Assembly: GCF_002291145.1 (NCBI RefSeq)
Contig: NZ_NTGE01000164.1
Span: forward strand, 102,410 to 166,409
Direction of reading: 5' to 3'
Length of the DNA: 64,000 bases
DNA from: Streptomyces sp. SA15
GTDB taxonomy: Bacteria > Actinomycetota > Actinomycetes > Streptomycetales > Streptomycetaceae
The translations under genes and the position numbers were made by a program. This document shows positions 24,953 through 34,507 of the stretch, in pieces; positions within the stretch are counted from its first letter, which is position 1; every line of letters starts with the position of its first letter. Below the pieces are notes generated by a model. That model had not been told where the DNA came from and searched no databases. It was given only the letters and a program-made list of their open reading frames with translations.

Positions 24953-25131
24953 AAGCCCTTCCTTCCAGCGTAGGGGCGCATTCCTCCCGTGGATTTCGGT
25001 GAGGTTTCCCCTCCGCTAAGCGGGCGAACGGACGTGAAGCGGGGCCCGATTGTCAGTGGTGGGCGGCAAGCTGGAAGTACGCCGCCCTGTGGGGGCGTGA
25101 CAGCACAGACCGACGTGGGGAGAGCCGCCCG

Positions 25132-25371
25132 ATGCACACCGCCGTACTGACCGACCGCGAACGCACCGCCGTCCAGGCCTATCTGCGGCTGTTGCACACC
25201 GTGCGGGCGGCTTTCGACGTCGCGCCCGGCCCGCCGGGTGCCGGCCGACCACCCGTGGTCCCGCCCGCGGTGCTGGCCGAGGCGGAGCGGGCGCTGGAGG
25301 AGGCGGGGCTGGCCGGAAACGAGGAGGCGTTCTTCCGGCTGCTGCACAGCTGGTGCCCACCGGAGCCGTAA
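25132..25371 (+). CDS. Small conserved-looking protein, function unknown
   Basis: A 79-residue protein starting at ATG 25132, with GGGGAGA ten bases upstream. It is predicted helical: TDRERTAVQAYLRLLHTVRAAFD, a Pro/Gly hinge, then LAEAERALEEAGLAGNEEAFFRLLHSW. The two repeated LLH-ending helices suggest a small helical hairpin. It faces the phosphopantetheinyl transferase gene convergently, with only 12 bp between the two. Real by ribosome site and codon pattern; no family recognised. Confidence 0.6.
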   Translation: MHTAVLTDRERTAVQAYLRLLHTVRAAFDVAPGPPGAGRPPVVPPAVLAEAERALEEAGLAGNEEAFFRLLHSWCPPEP

Positions 25372-25383
25372 CCCGCCAGGGGG

Positions 25384-26067
25384 TTACGTGTAGTGCGGCA
25401 CGGTCACGGCCGTCGCCACCAGCCCGCGCCGGGCGGTCCAGCGGCCCTCGAAGTGAGTGAGCCGCCGGCCGCCCACCAGCGGGCCCGGTACGAGGAGTTC
25501 GGCGCGCAGGGCGCCCGTCAGCGGGTCGTCCGGGTCGACGGAGAGCTCGATGTCGGCCTCGGAGAAGTCCAGCCACTTCCGGGTGAGGGGGAACCACGCC
25601 TTGTAGACGGACTCCTTGGCACTGAACAGGAGCCGGTCCCAGTGGATGCCGGGGTTGTCGTGGGTGAGTCGGCGCAGGCGGTCCCGTTCCGCGGGCAGTG
25701 ACACGGCGGGCAGGACGCCGTCGGGGAGCGGGCCGTCGGGTTCGGCGTCGATGCCCAGGGAGGCCAGGTCGGTGGCGCGGACCAGGGCTGCCGCGCAATA
25801 GCCGTCGCAGTGGGTCATGCTGCCGGTCAGTCCGGAGGGCCAGCCCGGGGCGCCGCGTTCCCCGGGCAGGACGGCCTGCGGTGGTACGCCGAGCTTCTCC
25901 ATGGCCCGGCGGGCGCAGGAGCGTGCGACGGCGAACTCGCGGCGCCGCTTGGGGACGGCCTGGGCCACGACGGCTTCTTCCCCGGGGTACAGGCGCGCGT
26001 TCTCGGGCTCGTCGTTGCCGTACACCTCCACGGCCACCACGGAGTCCGGCAGCAGTTCCGAGATCAC
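25384..26067 (-). CDS. Sfp-type 4'-phosphopantetheinyl transferase
   Basis: A 227-residue PPTase that activates carrier proteins of polyketide, nonribosomal peptide or fatty-acid synthases. Motifs: GSMTHCDGYCAAAL (substrate contact), LGIDAEPDGPLPDGV (Mg-binding Asp and Glu) and LLFSAKESVYKAWFPLT (the KExxxK signature). Its GTG start overlaps the stop of the metallophosphoesterase gene (GTGA), giving a two-gene operon. No synthase genes are nearby, so it probably acts globally. Confidence 0.9.
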   Translation of the reverse strand: MISELLPDSVVAVEVYGNDEPENARLYPGEEAVVAQAVPKRRREFAVARSCARRAMEKLGVPPQAVLPGERGAPGWPSGLTGSMTHCDGYCAAALVRATDLASLGIDAEPDGPLPDGVLPAVSLPAERDRLRRLTHDNPGIHWDRLLFSAKESVYKAWFPLTRKWLDFSEADIELSVDPDDPLTGALRAELLVPGPLVGGRRLTHFEGRWTARRGLVATAVTVPHYT

Positions 26068-26924
26068 CGGGCCCCGACCTCCTTCGGAACGATGCGGCGC
26101 AGCCGCCCGGGTGGGTCCGGGCGCTTTCGCCATTCGCGGGGGTAGCCCACCGACACCTCCTCGAAGCGGACGCCGTCGTGCCAGGTGGTCCGGGGGATGT
26201 GGAGGTGGCCGTAGACCATGGTCTGGACGCGGAATCTGCGGTGCCAGTCGGCGGTGAGCCGGGTGCCGCACCACATGGCGAACTCGGGGTGCCACAGGAC
26301 GTCCGTGGGGTGCCGGTCCAGCGGATAGTGGTTGACGAGGACGGTGGGCAGGTCGTCGGGCAGGGCGGCGAGCCGGCGTGCGGTCTCGTCGACGCGGGCC
26401 CGGCACCAGGCCTCGCGGGTGGGGTAGGGGTCGGGGTGCAGCAGGAACTCGTCGTTGCAGACGATCCCGGTCTCGTGCGCGTACGCCAGTCCCTGCTCCT
26501 TGGTAGTGCAGCCGGCCGGCAGGAAGGAGTAGTCGTACAGCAGGAACAGCGGGGCGACGGCGACGGGGCCGCCGGGGCCGTTCCAGACGGGGTAGGGGTC
26601 CTCGGGTGTGGTGACGCCGATTTCCCGGCACAGGGCGACCAGATGGTCGTAGCGGGCGACTCCGCGGAGGGTGACGGTGTCCTTGGGGTGGGTCCACAGT
26701 TCGTGGTTGCCGGGGGCCCAGACGACCTTGCGGAAGCGGCCCGCGAGTGTGCTGAGGGCCCAGCGGATGTCGGAGACGGTCTCCGCGACGTCGCCGGCCA
26801 CGAGCAGCCAGTCGTCGTCCGACTCCGGCCGCATCCGTTCGACGAGGGCGCGGTTCTCCTCGTAGCCGATGTGCAGGTCGCTGATGGCCAGCAGCTGTCC
26901 GGCACCGCCGACCGTCGACGTCAC
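26064..26924 (-). CDS. Calcineurin-like metallophosphoesterase
   Basis: A 286-residue cytoplasmic metallophosphoesterase with all blocks: ISDLHIG, LVAGDVAE, APGNHELW, VNHYPLDRHP and YGHLH. GTG 26924 is preceded by GGAGGAGG; upstream in-frame extensions enter an intergenic region with repeats. It is coupled to the PPTase gene, an association also known in other Streptomyces genomes. The phosphodiester or phosphomonoester substrate is unknown. Confidence 0.88.
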   Translation of the reverse strand: MTSTVGGAGQLLAISDLHIGYEENRALVERMRPESDDDWLLVAGDVAETVSDIRWALSTLAGRFRKVVWAPGNHELWTHPKDTVTLRGVARYDHLVALCREIGVTTPEDPYPVWNGPGGPVAVAPLFLLYDYSFLPAGCTTKEQGLAYAHETGIVCNDEFLLHPDPYPTREAWCRARVDETARRLAALPDDLPTVLVNHYPLDRHPTDVLWHPEFAMWCGTRLTADWHRRFRVQTMVYGHLHIPRTTWHDGVRFEEVSVGYPREWRKRPDPPGRLRRIVPKEVGAR

Positions 26925-27257
26925 CTGTTGCCTCCTCCGATCACCCGAATGGGACCACGAGAACACATTTGCGGTTCCGAGGACAAGGGTGACTCGCGTC
27001 GGCCGGTCTTCCCATCGAGTCGGCCGATCTTCAGCACGCCCGGGGGCCGGGATGAGCCTGATCGGAAAACCGGTGTGAGCGTGATCGGAAAATCCGTAAC
27101 ACGCACGTTGCACGCGGCACCCTTTCAAAGCCGTATGATCGCCCCAACACCACCGCCATCAACGCCCTTCGCACGGGGCGGTTTGGTGTCCCTCCAACCA
27201 CCCTGCCCGGGCACGGGCCTGCTTCGCCCTGCCCGCGAACCGTGAAAGGCGGCCTGC
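26925..27257. other. Divergent intergenic region with direct repeat and stem-loop
   Basis: A 333-bp gap. Two 22-base direct repeats containing TGATCGGAAAA lie at 27053-27074 and 27076-27097 (19 of 22 identical, period 23). Closer to the ATP-grasp gene, ACACCACCGCC (27147-27157) pairs with GGCGGTTTGGTGT (27177-27189), making a stem with a 2-base bulge and 19-base loop about 70 bases before the start codon. Activator half-sites and an attenuator-like leader are possible. Confidence 0.5.
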
Positions 27258-28412
27258 ATGGTCTCTCGCGTACGCGTCTGGCTCAACCGCACGTACGCGG
27301 AGAACGTGTTCTTCATGGATCAGCTGCGGAGAAATCCCAGCGACCGGGCCGTCGAGATCCATGCGACCCACGGGGACGCCGACTCCCCCGTCCTCGCCGC
27401 CGCCGACTCCGCCGATCTGGAGCCGGAGGGTCTGTCCCCCGCCGCGTACGTGGAGTACGCGCTCGACCAGTGCCAACGCCGCGGCATCGACGTGTTCGTG
27501 CCCCGGCTGCACCAGTCGGCGATCGTGGCGCACCGCGCCGATTTCGAGGCGGTCGGTACAGCGCTGCTGGCGCCGCCGCCCCAGGCAGTGGCGGTCTTCC
27601 ACGACAAGGTGATCGCGTACGAGGCCGTGCAGGCGATCGGCGTGCCGGTGCCGCCTTGGTGGCGGGTGCGGAACGCGGACGAACTCGTCGCCGCCGTCGA
27701 GGAGCTGGAGGCGGGCGGGCACAAGGCGTGCTTCAAGCCGGCATCCGGTGCGGGCGGGGTGGGCTTCCGTGTCATCACGCGTACTCCCTTCTCGCTCATG
27801 CACCTCAATGGCTTCCCGACTCCGTACGTGCCGCTGGACCTGGTGCGTCAGGTCCTGGAGCAGGCCGACGAGCCGGTGGACTGGCTGGTCATGCCGCGGC
27901 TGGAGCAGCCGGAGGTGTCGGTGGACTGCCTGACCGGTCCCGACAACCTGGTCCGGCTGGCCGTGGGCCGCACCAAGAACGGCCGCCGTCGTGGTTTCAC
28001 GCTGCACGAGCAGTGGCTGGATCCGGCGCGGCGGATCGCGGAGGGCTTCGGGCTGCACTATCTGTCCAACATCCAGTTCCGGATGTTCGGTGACAGGCCC
28101 GTCCTGATGGACGTCAACACCCGCCCGGCCGGCGGACTGCACCAGCTGTCCCTGTGCGGGGTCAACGCCCCTTGGGCGGCTGTGCAGTTGGCGCTCGGCG
28201 AGGATCCGGGCGAGATGGTGCCGCCGTTCCTGGGCCAGGACTACACGGTGGTGTCGGGCCCGCGCCCGCTGCGGCCGTTGTCGATCCCGCAGCAGCGGAC
28301 GGAGGCACCGGAACCGCTGCCGGCGGTGCCCGCCCCGGCGGCGCAGTCGGTCGAGACGGTCACGACGGAGGCGGGGGCTCCCGCCACAGCCACAGCCACA
28401 GCACCGGCGTAA
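27258..28412 (+). CDS. ATP-grasp ligase-like protein, substrate unknown
   Basis: A 384-residue protein of the ATP-grasp fold. Visible landmarks are FHDKVIAYEAVQAIGVPVPPWW (entry to the ATP site), CFKPASGAGGVGFRV (glycine-rich P-loop-like lid), a Glu/Val hinge WLVMPRLEQPEVSVDCL, and the Mg-binding MDVNTRPAGGL. The last 50 residues are Pro/Ala/Thr-rich and look disordered. Family members join a carboxylate to an amine or thiol through an acyl-phosphate. No peptide or carrier gene lies beside it, so its product is unknown. ATG 27258 has GAAAGGC seven bases upstream. Confidence 0.78.
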   Translation: MVSRVRVWLNRTYAENVFFMDQLRRNPSDRAVEIHATHGDADSPVLAAADSADLEPEGLSPAAYVEYALDQCQRRGIDVFVPRLHQSAIVAHRADFEAVGTALLAPPPQAVAVFHDKVIAYEAVQAIGVPVPPWWRVRNADELVAAVEELEAGGHKACFKPASGAGGVGFRVITRTPFSLMHLNGFPTPYVPLDLVRQVLEQADEPVDWLVMPRLEQPEVSVDCLTGPDNLVRLAVGRTKNGRRRGFTLHEQWLDPARRIAEGFGLHYLSNIQFRMFGDRPVLMDVNTRPAGGLHQLSLCGVNAPWAAVQLALGEDPGEMVPPFLGQDYTVVSGPRPLRPLSIPQQRTEAPEPLPAVPAPAAQSVETVTTEAGAPATATATAPA

Positions 28413-28426
28413 GCCCACACGCTCGT

Positions 28427-28468
28427 CCGGCCCTTCGCCGGTCAGCCGCGTGCCGCGAGCGCCTCGCG
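28427..28468. terminator. Candidate bidirectional terminator
   Basis: Two adjacent hairpins lie between the convergent ATP-grasp and cupin genes: CCGGC-CCTTC-GCCGG (28427-28441) and CGCGAG-CGC-CTCGCG (28454-28468). There is no U-tract, as is usual in Streptomyces. The second hairpin lies just before the cupin stop codon. Confidence 0.4.
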
Positions 28469-28469
28469 C

Positions 28470-28964
28470 TCACACCGGGCTGTCGACGTAATGGTTGTCG
28501 AACCGCTGCGAGGAGTCCTTCATCTCCTGCGGGTCGGCCTCGCCGCGCATCACCCGGCCGAGCAGCCGCAGGTAGTCGAAGCGTCCGGCGCCCGGTGTGA
28601 AGACGAACAGCACGTCCGCCGTCGCACCGGGCGCGGCGGCGAAGGCGTGCGGGGTGTGCGGCGGCACGACGAGGAAGTCGCCCGCCTCCAGGACGGTGAT
28701 CTCCTCGCCCACCAGCACCTGAAGCGCTCCGTCGATCACGAAGAACATCTCGGAGGCCTTGGTGTGCAGATGGGCGGGCGCGCCGACCGCGCCCTCGGCG
28801 AAGGTCGAGCGGTAACTGGTCAGGCGCCCGCCGGTGTCGGCGGAGTCCGCGAGGAGCGTCATCACGCTGCTGGGGTCACGCGTGGTCTCGGCCGCGGCGG
28901 CACGGGTGAGAACCGGGGCGAAGTCCGGGACCTGCGTGGTCCCGTTCTGCTGAGTCGTCGTCAT
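28470..28964 (-). CDS. Cupin-domain protein
   Basis: A 164-residue single-domain cupin. Motif 1 is GAPAHLHTKASEMFFVIDGALQVLVG (two histidines and a glutamate as metal ligands) and motif 2 is GDFLVVPPHTPHAFA. Start ATG 28964, where homology begins; the frame is open a further 60 bases without a ribosome site. It may be a quercetinase-like dioxygenase, an isomerase or a ligand sensor; sequence alone does not decide. Confidence 0.85.
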   Translation of the reverse strand: MTTTQQNGTTQVPDFAPVLTRAAAAETTRDPSSVMTLLADSADTGGRLTSYRSTFAEGAVGAPAHLHTKASEMFFVIDGALQVLVGEEITVLEAGDFLVVPPHTPHAFAAAPGATADVLFVFTPGAGRFDYLRLLGRVMRGEADPQEMKDSSQRFDNHYVDSPV

Positions 28965-29045
28965 GGCTACGACTTTATGGAGCCGATCGACCGGCGGCAG
29001 GGGGCAATCCGGCGCCGGAATCATGGGTCAATTCCGCGGGCCGAA

Positions 29046-29924
29046 TCACTCGACCGGGTAGCCCCATGCCTTCGCCAAGTCCGCAAGCCTGGGAGGCAGT
29101 TTTGCCTCCGGATCCGCGGCGCGGGCGGGCTGGATGCGGCCCGACTTGATGGTGCTGCTCCAGTCGCCGAGCTGCGGGCGGAAGGTGCCGTGGTCCTTGC
29201 TGCCGTAGTCGAGCATGGCGCTCTCCCACGGGACGCCCAGGTAGTCGCACAGGCCGCGGGTGGTCTTCTCCGGTTCGGCGGTGAGTTCCTCGTACGTGAT
29301 CACGTGGGCGTCGAGGCTCTGGCGGGCCTCTTCCAGTTTCTCGCTGTAGTCGAGGACTTCGGCGCGGATGGCCTCGTGGTCGGGATCCGTGCGGCGATTG
29401 GTGAGGGACGTGATGACCGCGCCCGGGTGGCGCAGCAGGACGATGTGCCGGGCGTCGGGCCAACATCGGCGCAGCCGGGGCCAGATGAGGGTGTTGGCCG
29501 GGGTCTTGTCGACGATGACGTCCTTGCCGCTGCGGATGAGTTCCAGGTGCAGCACCCGGTCCCACAGGACGTGCTCCAGTTCCTCCTTGTCCAGTTCGAG
29601 CGCCTTCATGGCCTCCGCGGTGAAGTCGCGCGTCAACTCGACGTGGAGGGTGCGCAGATGCATCTCGTGGGGGGCGCGGATGCGGCTGTGGCTGTTCAGC
29701 AGCACCCTGAGCAGGGTCGACCCGGAGCGGACGGAGGACAGCACGAACACCGGCGACTTGACCAGGCGCGGGGCGCGCGGGGCGGTGTACGTCTCGGCCG
29801 CAGACCCGGAGCGGGGCGCGGGTACGGCGTCCAGGTTCCGGCGCGGCGGGCTCACCGCCTCTTTCATCAGCCTCCCCCGACGCTTGAGCCCCTTGCCGAT
29901 CGCGGACATACGCGGGTCTCGCAC
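29046..29924 (-). CDS. PAPS-dependent sulfotransferase family protein
   Basis: A 292-residue cytosolic sulfotransferase-like protein. VFVLSSVRSGSTLLRVLLNS (about residues 57-76) is the 5'-phosphosulfate-binding loop of the Sulfotransfer_3 type, and HIVLLRHPGAVITS is the 3'-phosphate-binding loop. It would transfer sulfate from PAPS to a glycan, lipid or small molecule. GTG 29924 has AAAGG nearby; the TTG- or ATG-like upstream choices lack one. No partner gene in the neighbourhood fixes the acceptor. Confidence 0.83.
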   Translation of the reverse strand: MRDPRMSAIGKGLKRRGRLMKEAVSPPRRNLDAVPAPRSGSAAETYTAPRAPRLVKSPVFVLSSVRSGSTLLRVLLNSHSRIRAPHEMHLRTLHVELTRDFTAEAMKALELDKEELEHVLWDRVLHLELIRSGKDVIVDKTPANTLIWPRLRRCWPDARHIVLLRHPGAVITSLTNRRTDPDHEAIRAEVLDYSEKLEEARQSLDAHVITYEELTAEPEKTTRGLCDYLGVPWESAMLDYGSKDHGTFRPQLGDWSSTIKSGRIQPARAADPEAKLPPRLADLAKAWGYPVE

Positions 29925-30088
29925 CGTGACACCTTTCTCTCGCGCTGTACGCTCCTGATCCCAGGGGCGGCAAGCGAACTTCAGGTGTCGCGCAGGCAAA
30001 GCACCGTGGTCACGGAACCTCTAATTCCGCCCGTGACCAGGTGATTTACCACTTTCTTAATTCTTGATGGGAACTGCCGTGGCAGGCC

Positions 30089-31339
30089 TCAGAAGCGGCC
30101 CGACCCCCGGTACAGCTCCAGTTCGCCGTCGAGTTCGACCGCGAGGACCGTGGCATACGGGTCGATGTCGGCCGCGGCGGGCGAGTCGATCCACAGCACG
30201 CCGACGGCCTCGTGGAGCCCGCCGACGACGCGGTGGGCCAGTTCGGTGCCGCTGCCGAGGACGGTGACCTTGCGGACCGGTGTGACGAGGCCACGGACGC
30301 CGATCTCGGCGCGGGGGATGTCGAACAGGGTGAGGTAGAGGGTGCGGCGGTCGGCGGCGAGGGTGCTGGGCCCGTAGTGGTGCCCGGCCGGGAGCCCGCG
30401 CACCGTCCCGTACACCGCGTCGGCGTGCTTGCGGATCCACTCCCCCAGGCCTTCGAGGCGCTCGACCTGCGGCTCGGGGATGGTGCCGTCCTCCATCGGG
30501 CCGACGTCGAGCAGCAGGTTGCCGCCCCCGCCGATGGTCTCCGTGAAGTAGCGGATCAACTGGCTGAGCGACTTGTGGTTGTGGTCGTGGTGCTGGTAAC
30601 CCCAGGAGTCGTTGATCGTCAGGCACAGCTCCCAGGGACCCTCGGGCGGCACGACGGGGGCGCCCTGTTCGGGGGTGGCGTAGTCGCCCTCGCTGAGCAT
30701 GCGGGCGTTGAAGACGACGTCGGGAGAGTACGAGCGGATGAGCGCGGCGAGTTCGGGGATGCGCCACTGCTCCTCGCTGCGGTCCCACTCGCCGTCGAAC
30801 CACATCAGGTCGGGCCGGTAGCGGGAGGCCAGTTCGCGGATCTGGCCGTCGCGGTAGGCGATGAACCGCTCCCAGGCCTGAAGGTCCTCGTCCTCGGCCG
30901 CGACCTCCGAGTAGCGGTTGTCCTCCAGCTCCGGCGGGCGGCCGGGCTTGCGGGTGGAGGCGTAGTCGGGGTGGTTCCAGTCGGAGTGCGAGTAGTACAG
31001 ACCGACCTTCAGGCCCTGTTCGCGCAGGGCGTCGGCGTAGCCGGATATGTAGTCGCGGCCCAGGTTGAGGTCGCCGTACTCGGTGTCCCAGAGGGCCACG
31101 CCGTCGTGGTGGCGGCTGGTCAGGACGGCGTACTTGGCGCCGGCCCGCGCGAAGAGCTGCGCCCAGGCGTGCGGGTCGTACTTGGCGCCGGTGAAGCGGT
31201 CGAGCTGGGACATGTACTGGTCGTGCGGCACGATGTCGTCGTAGAACGACCAGGACTCCTGGACGCCGTCGACGGCGTAGATCCCCCAGTGGACGAAGAT
31301 CCCCAACTTGGCATCGGTGAACCAGGGCTGCATGGGCAC
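30089..31339 (-). CDS. GH29 alpha-L-fucosidase
   Basis: A 416-residue family 29 glycosidase without a signal peptide, so intracellular. The start PWFTDAKLGIFVHWGIYAV, the TSRHHDGVALWD block and LMWFDGEWD, with the nucleophile D182, are all conserved. It should cleave terminal alpha-L-fucose from imported oligosaccharides. GTG 31339 follows GAGGAG at eight bases. It is the last gene of the minus-strand arm (DeoR, GH4, GH38, GH29), about 78 bp after the mannosidase. Confidence 0.9.
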   Translation of the reverse strand: MPMQPWFTDAKLGIFVHWGIYAVDGVQESWSFYDDIVPHDQYMSQLDRFTGAKYDPHAWAQLFARAGAKYAVLTSRHHDGVALWDTEYGDLNLGRDYISGYADALREQGLKVGLYYSHSDWNHPDYASTRKPGRPPELEDNRYSEVAAEDEDLQAWERFIAYRDGQIRELASRYRPDLMWFDGEWDRSEEQWRIPELAALIRSYSPDVVFNARMLSEGDYATPEQGAPVVPPEGPWELCLTINDSWGYQHHDHNHKSLSQLIRYFTETIGGGGNLLLDVGPMEDGTIPEPQVERLEGLGEWIRKHADAVYGTVRGLPAGHHYGPSTLAADRRTLYLTLFDIPRAEIGVRGLVTPVRKVTVLGSGTELAHRVVGGLHEAVGVLWIDSPAAADIDPYATVLAVELDGELELYRGSGRF

Positions 31340-31417
31340 GGGTGAACTCCTCGACAGGACAAGATCACTTCGTGGAAGGGGCGGGCACGACGACGTGCCC
31401 GCCCCGGGTGCCGGGTT

Positions 31418-34400
31418 CTACCGGCCGGTGGCGCCGCGCCGCAGACGGAGCGTCAGCACCTGGAAGGGGCGCAGCGAGACCGCGATCCCGCCGTCGCCGT
31501 CGATGTCCGCGTCCTCCAAGGGCCGCTCCAGCAGGTCGGTGACCTGTGCGCCGGCGAGCGGGAATCCGGTGCGCAGCACACCGTGGGCGCGGCCGCCGCG
31601 GGACTCGTACAACCGCACCACCACGTCACCCGACTCGTCGTCGGCGAGCTTGACCGCCTCGACCGTCACGCCCTCGCCGTCCACGGCGACGACCGGCTCG
31701 GGGGCGCCCGCCGCGTCCGCCACGCGCAGCGGCAGGTTGAGGGCGTAGCCCTCGGCGACGGCGTCCTCGATGTCCGCACCGGGGAGGAGGGAGTAGACGA
31801 AGCGGTGCCTGCCCTGGTCGGCCTCGGGGTCCGGGATGCGCGGGGCGCGGACCAGGCTGAGGCTGACCGTGGTCGTCGTTCCGCCGTCCTCGCGGACTGT
31901 GCGGGAGACGTCGTGGCCGTAGGTCGAGTCGTTGATGACGGCGACGCCGTAGCCGGGCTCGCCGATGTGCACCCAGCGGTGGCCGGCGACCTCGAAGCGG
32001 GCCGCCTCCCAGCTGGTGTTGGTGTGGGTGGGACGCTGGACGTGGCCGAACTGGATCTCCGCGGAGGAGTGCGGCGCCCTGATGTCCACCGGGAAGCCGG
32101 CCTTCAGGATCTTCTCGGCCTCGTGCCAGTCGATGTCGGTCTCGAAGTCGATGCGCGGGCTGCCGGCGCGCACGGTGATGGTCTGCGTGATCGTCGAGCC
32201 CTTGCCGAAGGAGCGCGTGACACGGATCGCGCCCAGCAGTGGGTCCTGCGAGACGGCCTCGACGGAGTCGGGCGTCAGCAGGTCCGTGTAGCGGTTCTTG
32301 TAGTGCTTGTCGATGTCCCAGGCGTCCCAGTAGTTCGGGAGGTCGGTGTGCAGGCGGAGCAGGTTGCCCCGGCCGGCGAGGACTTCGCGGTTCGCCCGTA
32401 GATCGTAGACGGACGACAGTGTGCCGTCTTCCGCCACCTCCACACGGACCAGGCCGTTGTCGAGGACACGCCCCTCGGCCTTCACCGGCCGCGGGGGCTC
32501 GGCGTCGGTGAGCGGCGCGCTGCCGCTCGCGGGCACCTCCACGTACGCCGGTGTGCCGTCGGCCGTACGGATCACCTCGGAGCGGTCGCACGGGCTCGTG
32601 TTGAACACGCGCGGCCCGCCGGCGCCCAGCGCGGCGATCGCCTCGGCCGTCAGCGCCTCCAATTCCTCGGCGACGCGGGCGTATTCGGCCTCCGCCTCCC
32701 GGTGCACCCACGCGATCGAGGAGCCCGGCAGGATGTCGTGGAACTGGTGGAGCAGGACCGTCTTCCACAGCCGGTCCAGCTTCTCGTACGGGTACGAGTA
32801 GCCCGGCGCGTGCAGAGCGGCCGTCGTCGCCCACAACTCGGCCTCGCGCAGCTTGTGCTCGCTGCGCCGGTTGCCCTGCTTGGTGCGGGCCTGGGAGGTG
32901 TAGGTGGCGCGGTGCAGCTCCAGATAGAGCTCGCCGTTCCAGACCGGGGCGTCCGGGTACTCCTCGCGGGCCTTGGCGAAGAACTTGTCGGGGTGCTCGA
33001 CGACGACCTTCGGGGAGCCCTCCAGGTCCTTCAGGCGCCGCGCCCGTTCCATGATCTCGCGGGTGGGGCCGCCACCGCCGTCGCCCCAGCCGAAGGGCGC
33101 GAGCGAGCGGGTACCGCCGCCCTTCTCCGAGTAGTTGCGCACGGCCCGGTCCATCTCCTCGCCGCTGAACCGGGCGTTGTAGGTGTCGACCGGCGGGAAG
33201 TGGGTGAAGATGCGGGTGCCGTCGATGCCCTCCCACCAGAAGGTGTGGTGGGGGAACTTGTTGGTCTGGTTCCAGGAGATCTTCTGGGTGAGGAACCACT
33301 CGTTGCCGGCGAGCTTGGCGAGCTGTGGATAGGCGGCGGTGTAGCCGAAGGAGTCCGGCAGCCACACGCCCTTCGTCTCGACGCCGAAGTGCTCGATGAA
33401 GAACCGCTTGCCGTGGATCAGCTGGCGGGCGATGGCCTCGCCGCCGGGCAGGTTGCCGTCGGCCTCGACCCACATGCCGCCGACCGGCGCCCACTGGCCC
33501 TTCTTCACCGAGTCCTGGATGCGCGCCCACACGTGGGGGTAGTTGTCGCGCACCCACTCGTACTGCTGGGCCTGGGAGCAGGCGAAGATGAAGTCGTCGT
33601 ACTCGTCGGCCAGCGAGGTGACGTTCGAGAACGTGCGGGACGTCTTGCGCTTGGTCTCGCGGATGGGCCACAGCCAGGCGGAGTCGATGTGGGCGTGGCC
33701 GACGCCGGAGACGGTGTGGGCGCTGGCGTGGGCGGGCCGGGCCAGGACGGGCGCGAGCACCTCGCGGACGGCCGGGGCGCTGCCGGAGATGTCGTCGAGG
33801 TCCAGGGCGTCCATGGCGCGGTCGAGGGCGTGCATGATCTCGTGGCGGCGGGGCTCGTGCTCGCCGAGGTGGACCATGAGCTCGCGCAGCACCTGAAGGT
33901 CCAGGTCGAGGTGCCAGACCTGCTCGTCAAGGATGGCGAGGTCGGCGCGGCGGAATGTATACAGTGGACGGTCGCCTGCCGTCAGTACATCGCCCATGGT
34001 CGTCGGTGCGGAGAAGTTGTTCGCCAGGATGTCGGGGTTCGAGGCCGCCTCGACCAGATAGTCGACCGTCTCGCCGCCCGTCGCCGGGTTGGCGATCGCC
34101 ACGTATTGGTTGAGCGGGTTCACCGCCTTCAGCGGCGTCCCGTCCGTGAGGTGGACCAGCGCCTCGGCCTGGTTGCCTGGCCAGTCGCCCACGAAGCCGA
34201 GGTCGATGACCGCCTCGACGCGCTTGCCGGCCCACTCGGCGGGCACCTGGCCGCGCATCCGGAACCAGGTGGTGCCCCAGGGCGGGCCCCACGGGGTGTC
34301 CATCGCGAAGGGCTCGTAGGGCGCGGCGGCGGCCTCCGCGAAGGGGACCGGCTCCCCCGGCGCCTGCCAGGCCTCGACCTCGAACGGGACGGTGGCCGCG

Positions 34401-34474
34401 TAGATCGCTGGCTTGATGCGCTGGTCGTGAACGCGCTCGACGCGCTCCTCGATCCGGCGGCGTTCGTCGTGCAT
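31418..34474 (-). CDS. GH38 alpha-mannosidase
   Basis: A 1018-residue family 38 alpha-mannosidase, full length and without a signal peptide. The zinc site is GVGHAHIDSAWLWPIRETKRK (about residues 265-285); the nucleophile D339 lies in GGMWVEADGN; DSFGYTAAYPQLAKLAGN and SRDGGGPTREI-like blocks follow. The second half is the beta-sandwich domain. It trims alpha-linked mannose from imported glycans. It lies in the same operon as GH4 and GH29; the 33-bp gap from GH4 contains AAGCGCTT, possibly fortuitous. Confidence 0.93.
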   Translation of the reverse strand: MHDERRRIEERVERVHDQRIKPAIYAATVPFEVEAWQAPGEPVPFAEAAAAPYEPFAMDTPWGPPWGTTWFRMRGQVPAEWAGKRVEAVIDLGFVGDWPGNQAEALVHLTDGTPLKAVNPLNQYVAIANPATGGETVDYLVEAASNPDILANNFSAPTTMGDVLTAGDRPLYTFRRADLAILDEQVWHLDLDLQVLRELMVHLGEHEPRRHEIMHALDRAMDALDLDDISGSAPAVREVLAPVLARPAHASAHTVSGVGHAHIDSAWLWPIRETKRKTSRTFSNVTSLADEYDDFIFACSQAQQYEWVRDNYPHVWARIQDSVKKGQWAPVGGMWVEADGNLPGGEAIARQLIHGKRFFIEHFGVETKGVWLPDSFGYTAAYPQLAKLAGNEWFLTQKISWNQTNKFPHHTFWWEGIDGTRIFTHFPPVDTYNARFSGEEMDRAVRNYSEKGGGTRSLAPFGWGDGGGGPTREIMERARRLKDLEGSPKVVVEHPDKFFAKAREEYPDAPVWNGELYLELHRATYTSQARTKQGNRRSEHKLREAELWATTAALHAPGYSYPYEKLDRLWKTVLLHQFHDILPGSSIAWVHREAEAEYARVAEELEALTAEAIAALGAGGPRVFNTSPCDRSEVIRTADGTPAYVEVPASGSAPLTDAEPPRPVKAEGRVLDNGLVRVEVAEDGTLSSVYDLRANREVLAGRGNLLRLHTDLPNYWDAWDIDKHYKNRYTDLLTPDSVEAVSQDPLLGAIRVTRSFGKGSTITQTITVRAGSPRIDFETDIDWHEAEKILKAGFPVDIRAPHSSAEIQFGHVQRPTHTNTSWEAARFEVAGHRWVHIGEPGYGVAVINDSTYGHDVSRTVREDGGTTTTVSLSLVRAPRIPDPEADQGRHRFVYSLLPGADIEDAVAEGYALNLPLRVADAAGAPEPVVAVDGEGVTVEAVKLADDESGDVVVRLYESRGGRAHGVLRTGFPLAGAQVTDLLERPLEDADIDGDGGIAVSLRPFQVLTLRLRRGATGR

Positions 34475-34507
34475 CAGAATCTCCAGGTCAGTGGGTCGGG
34501 AAAGCGC

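Noticed and set aside
24953..25131. Region searched for an extra small gene between hydrolase and 79-residue protein
   Set aside because: No frame with ribosome site and coding-like composition; probably just divergent promoters.
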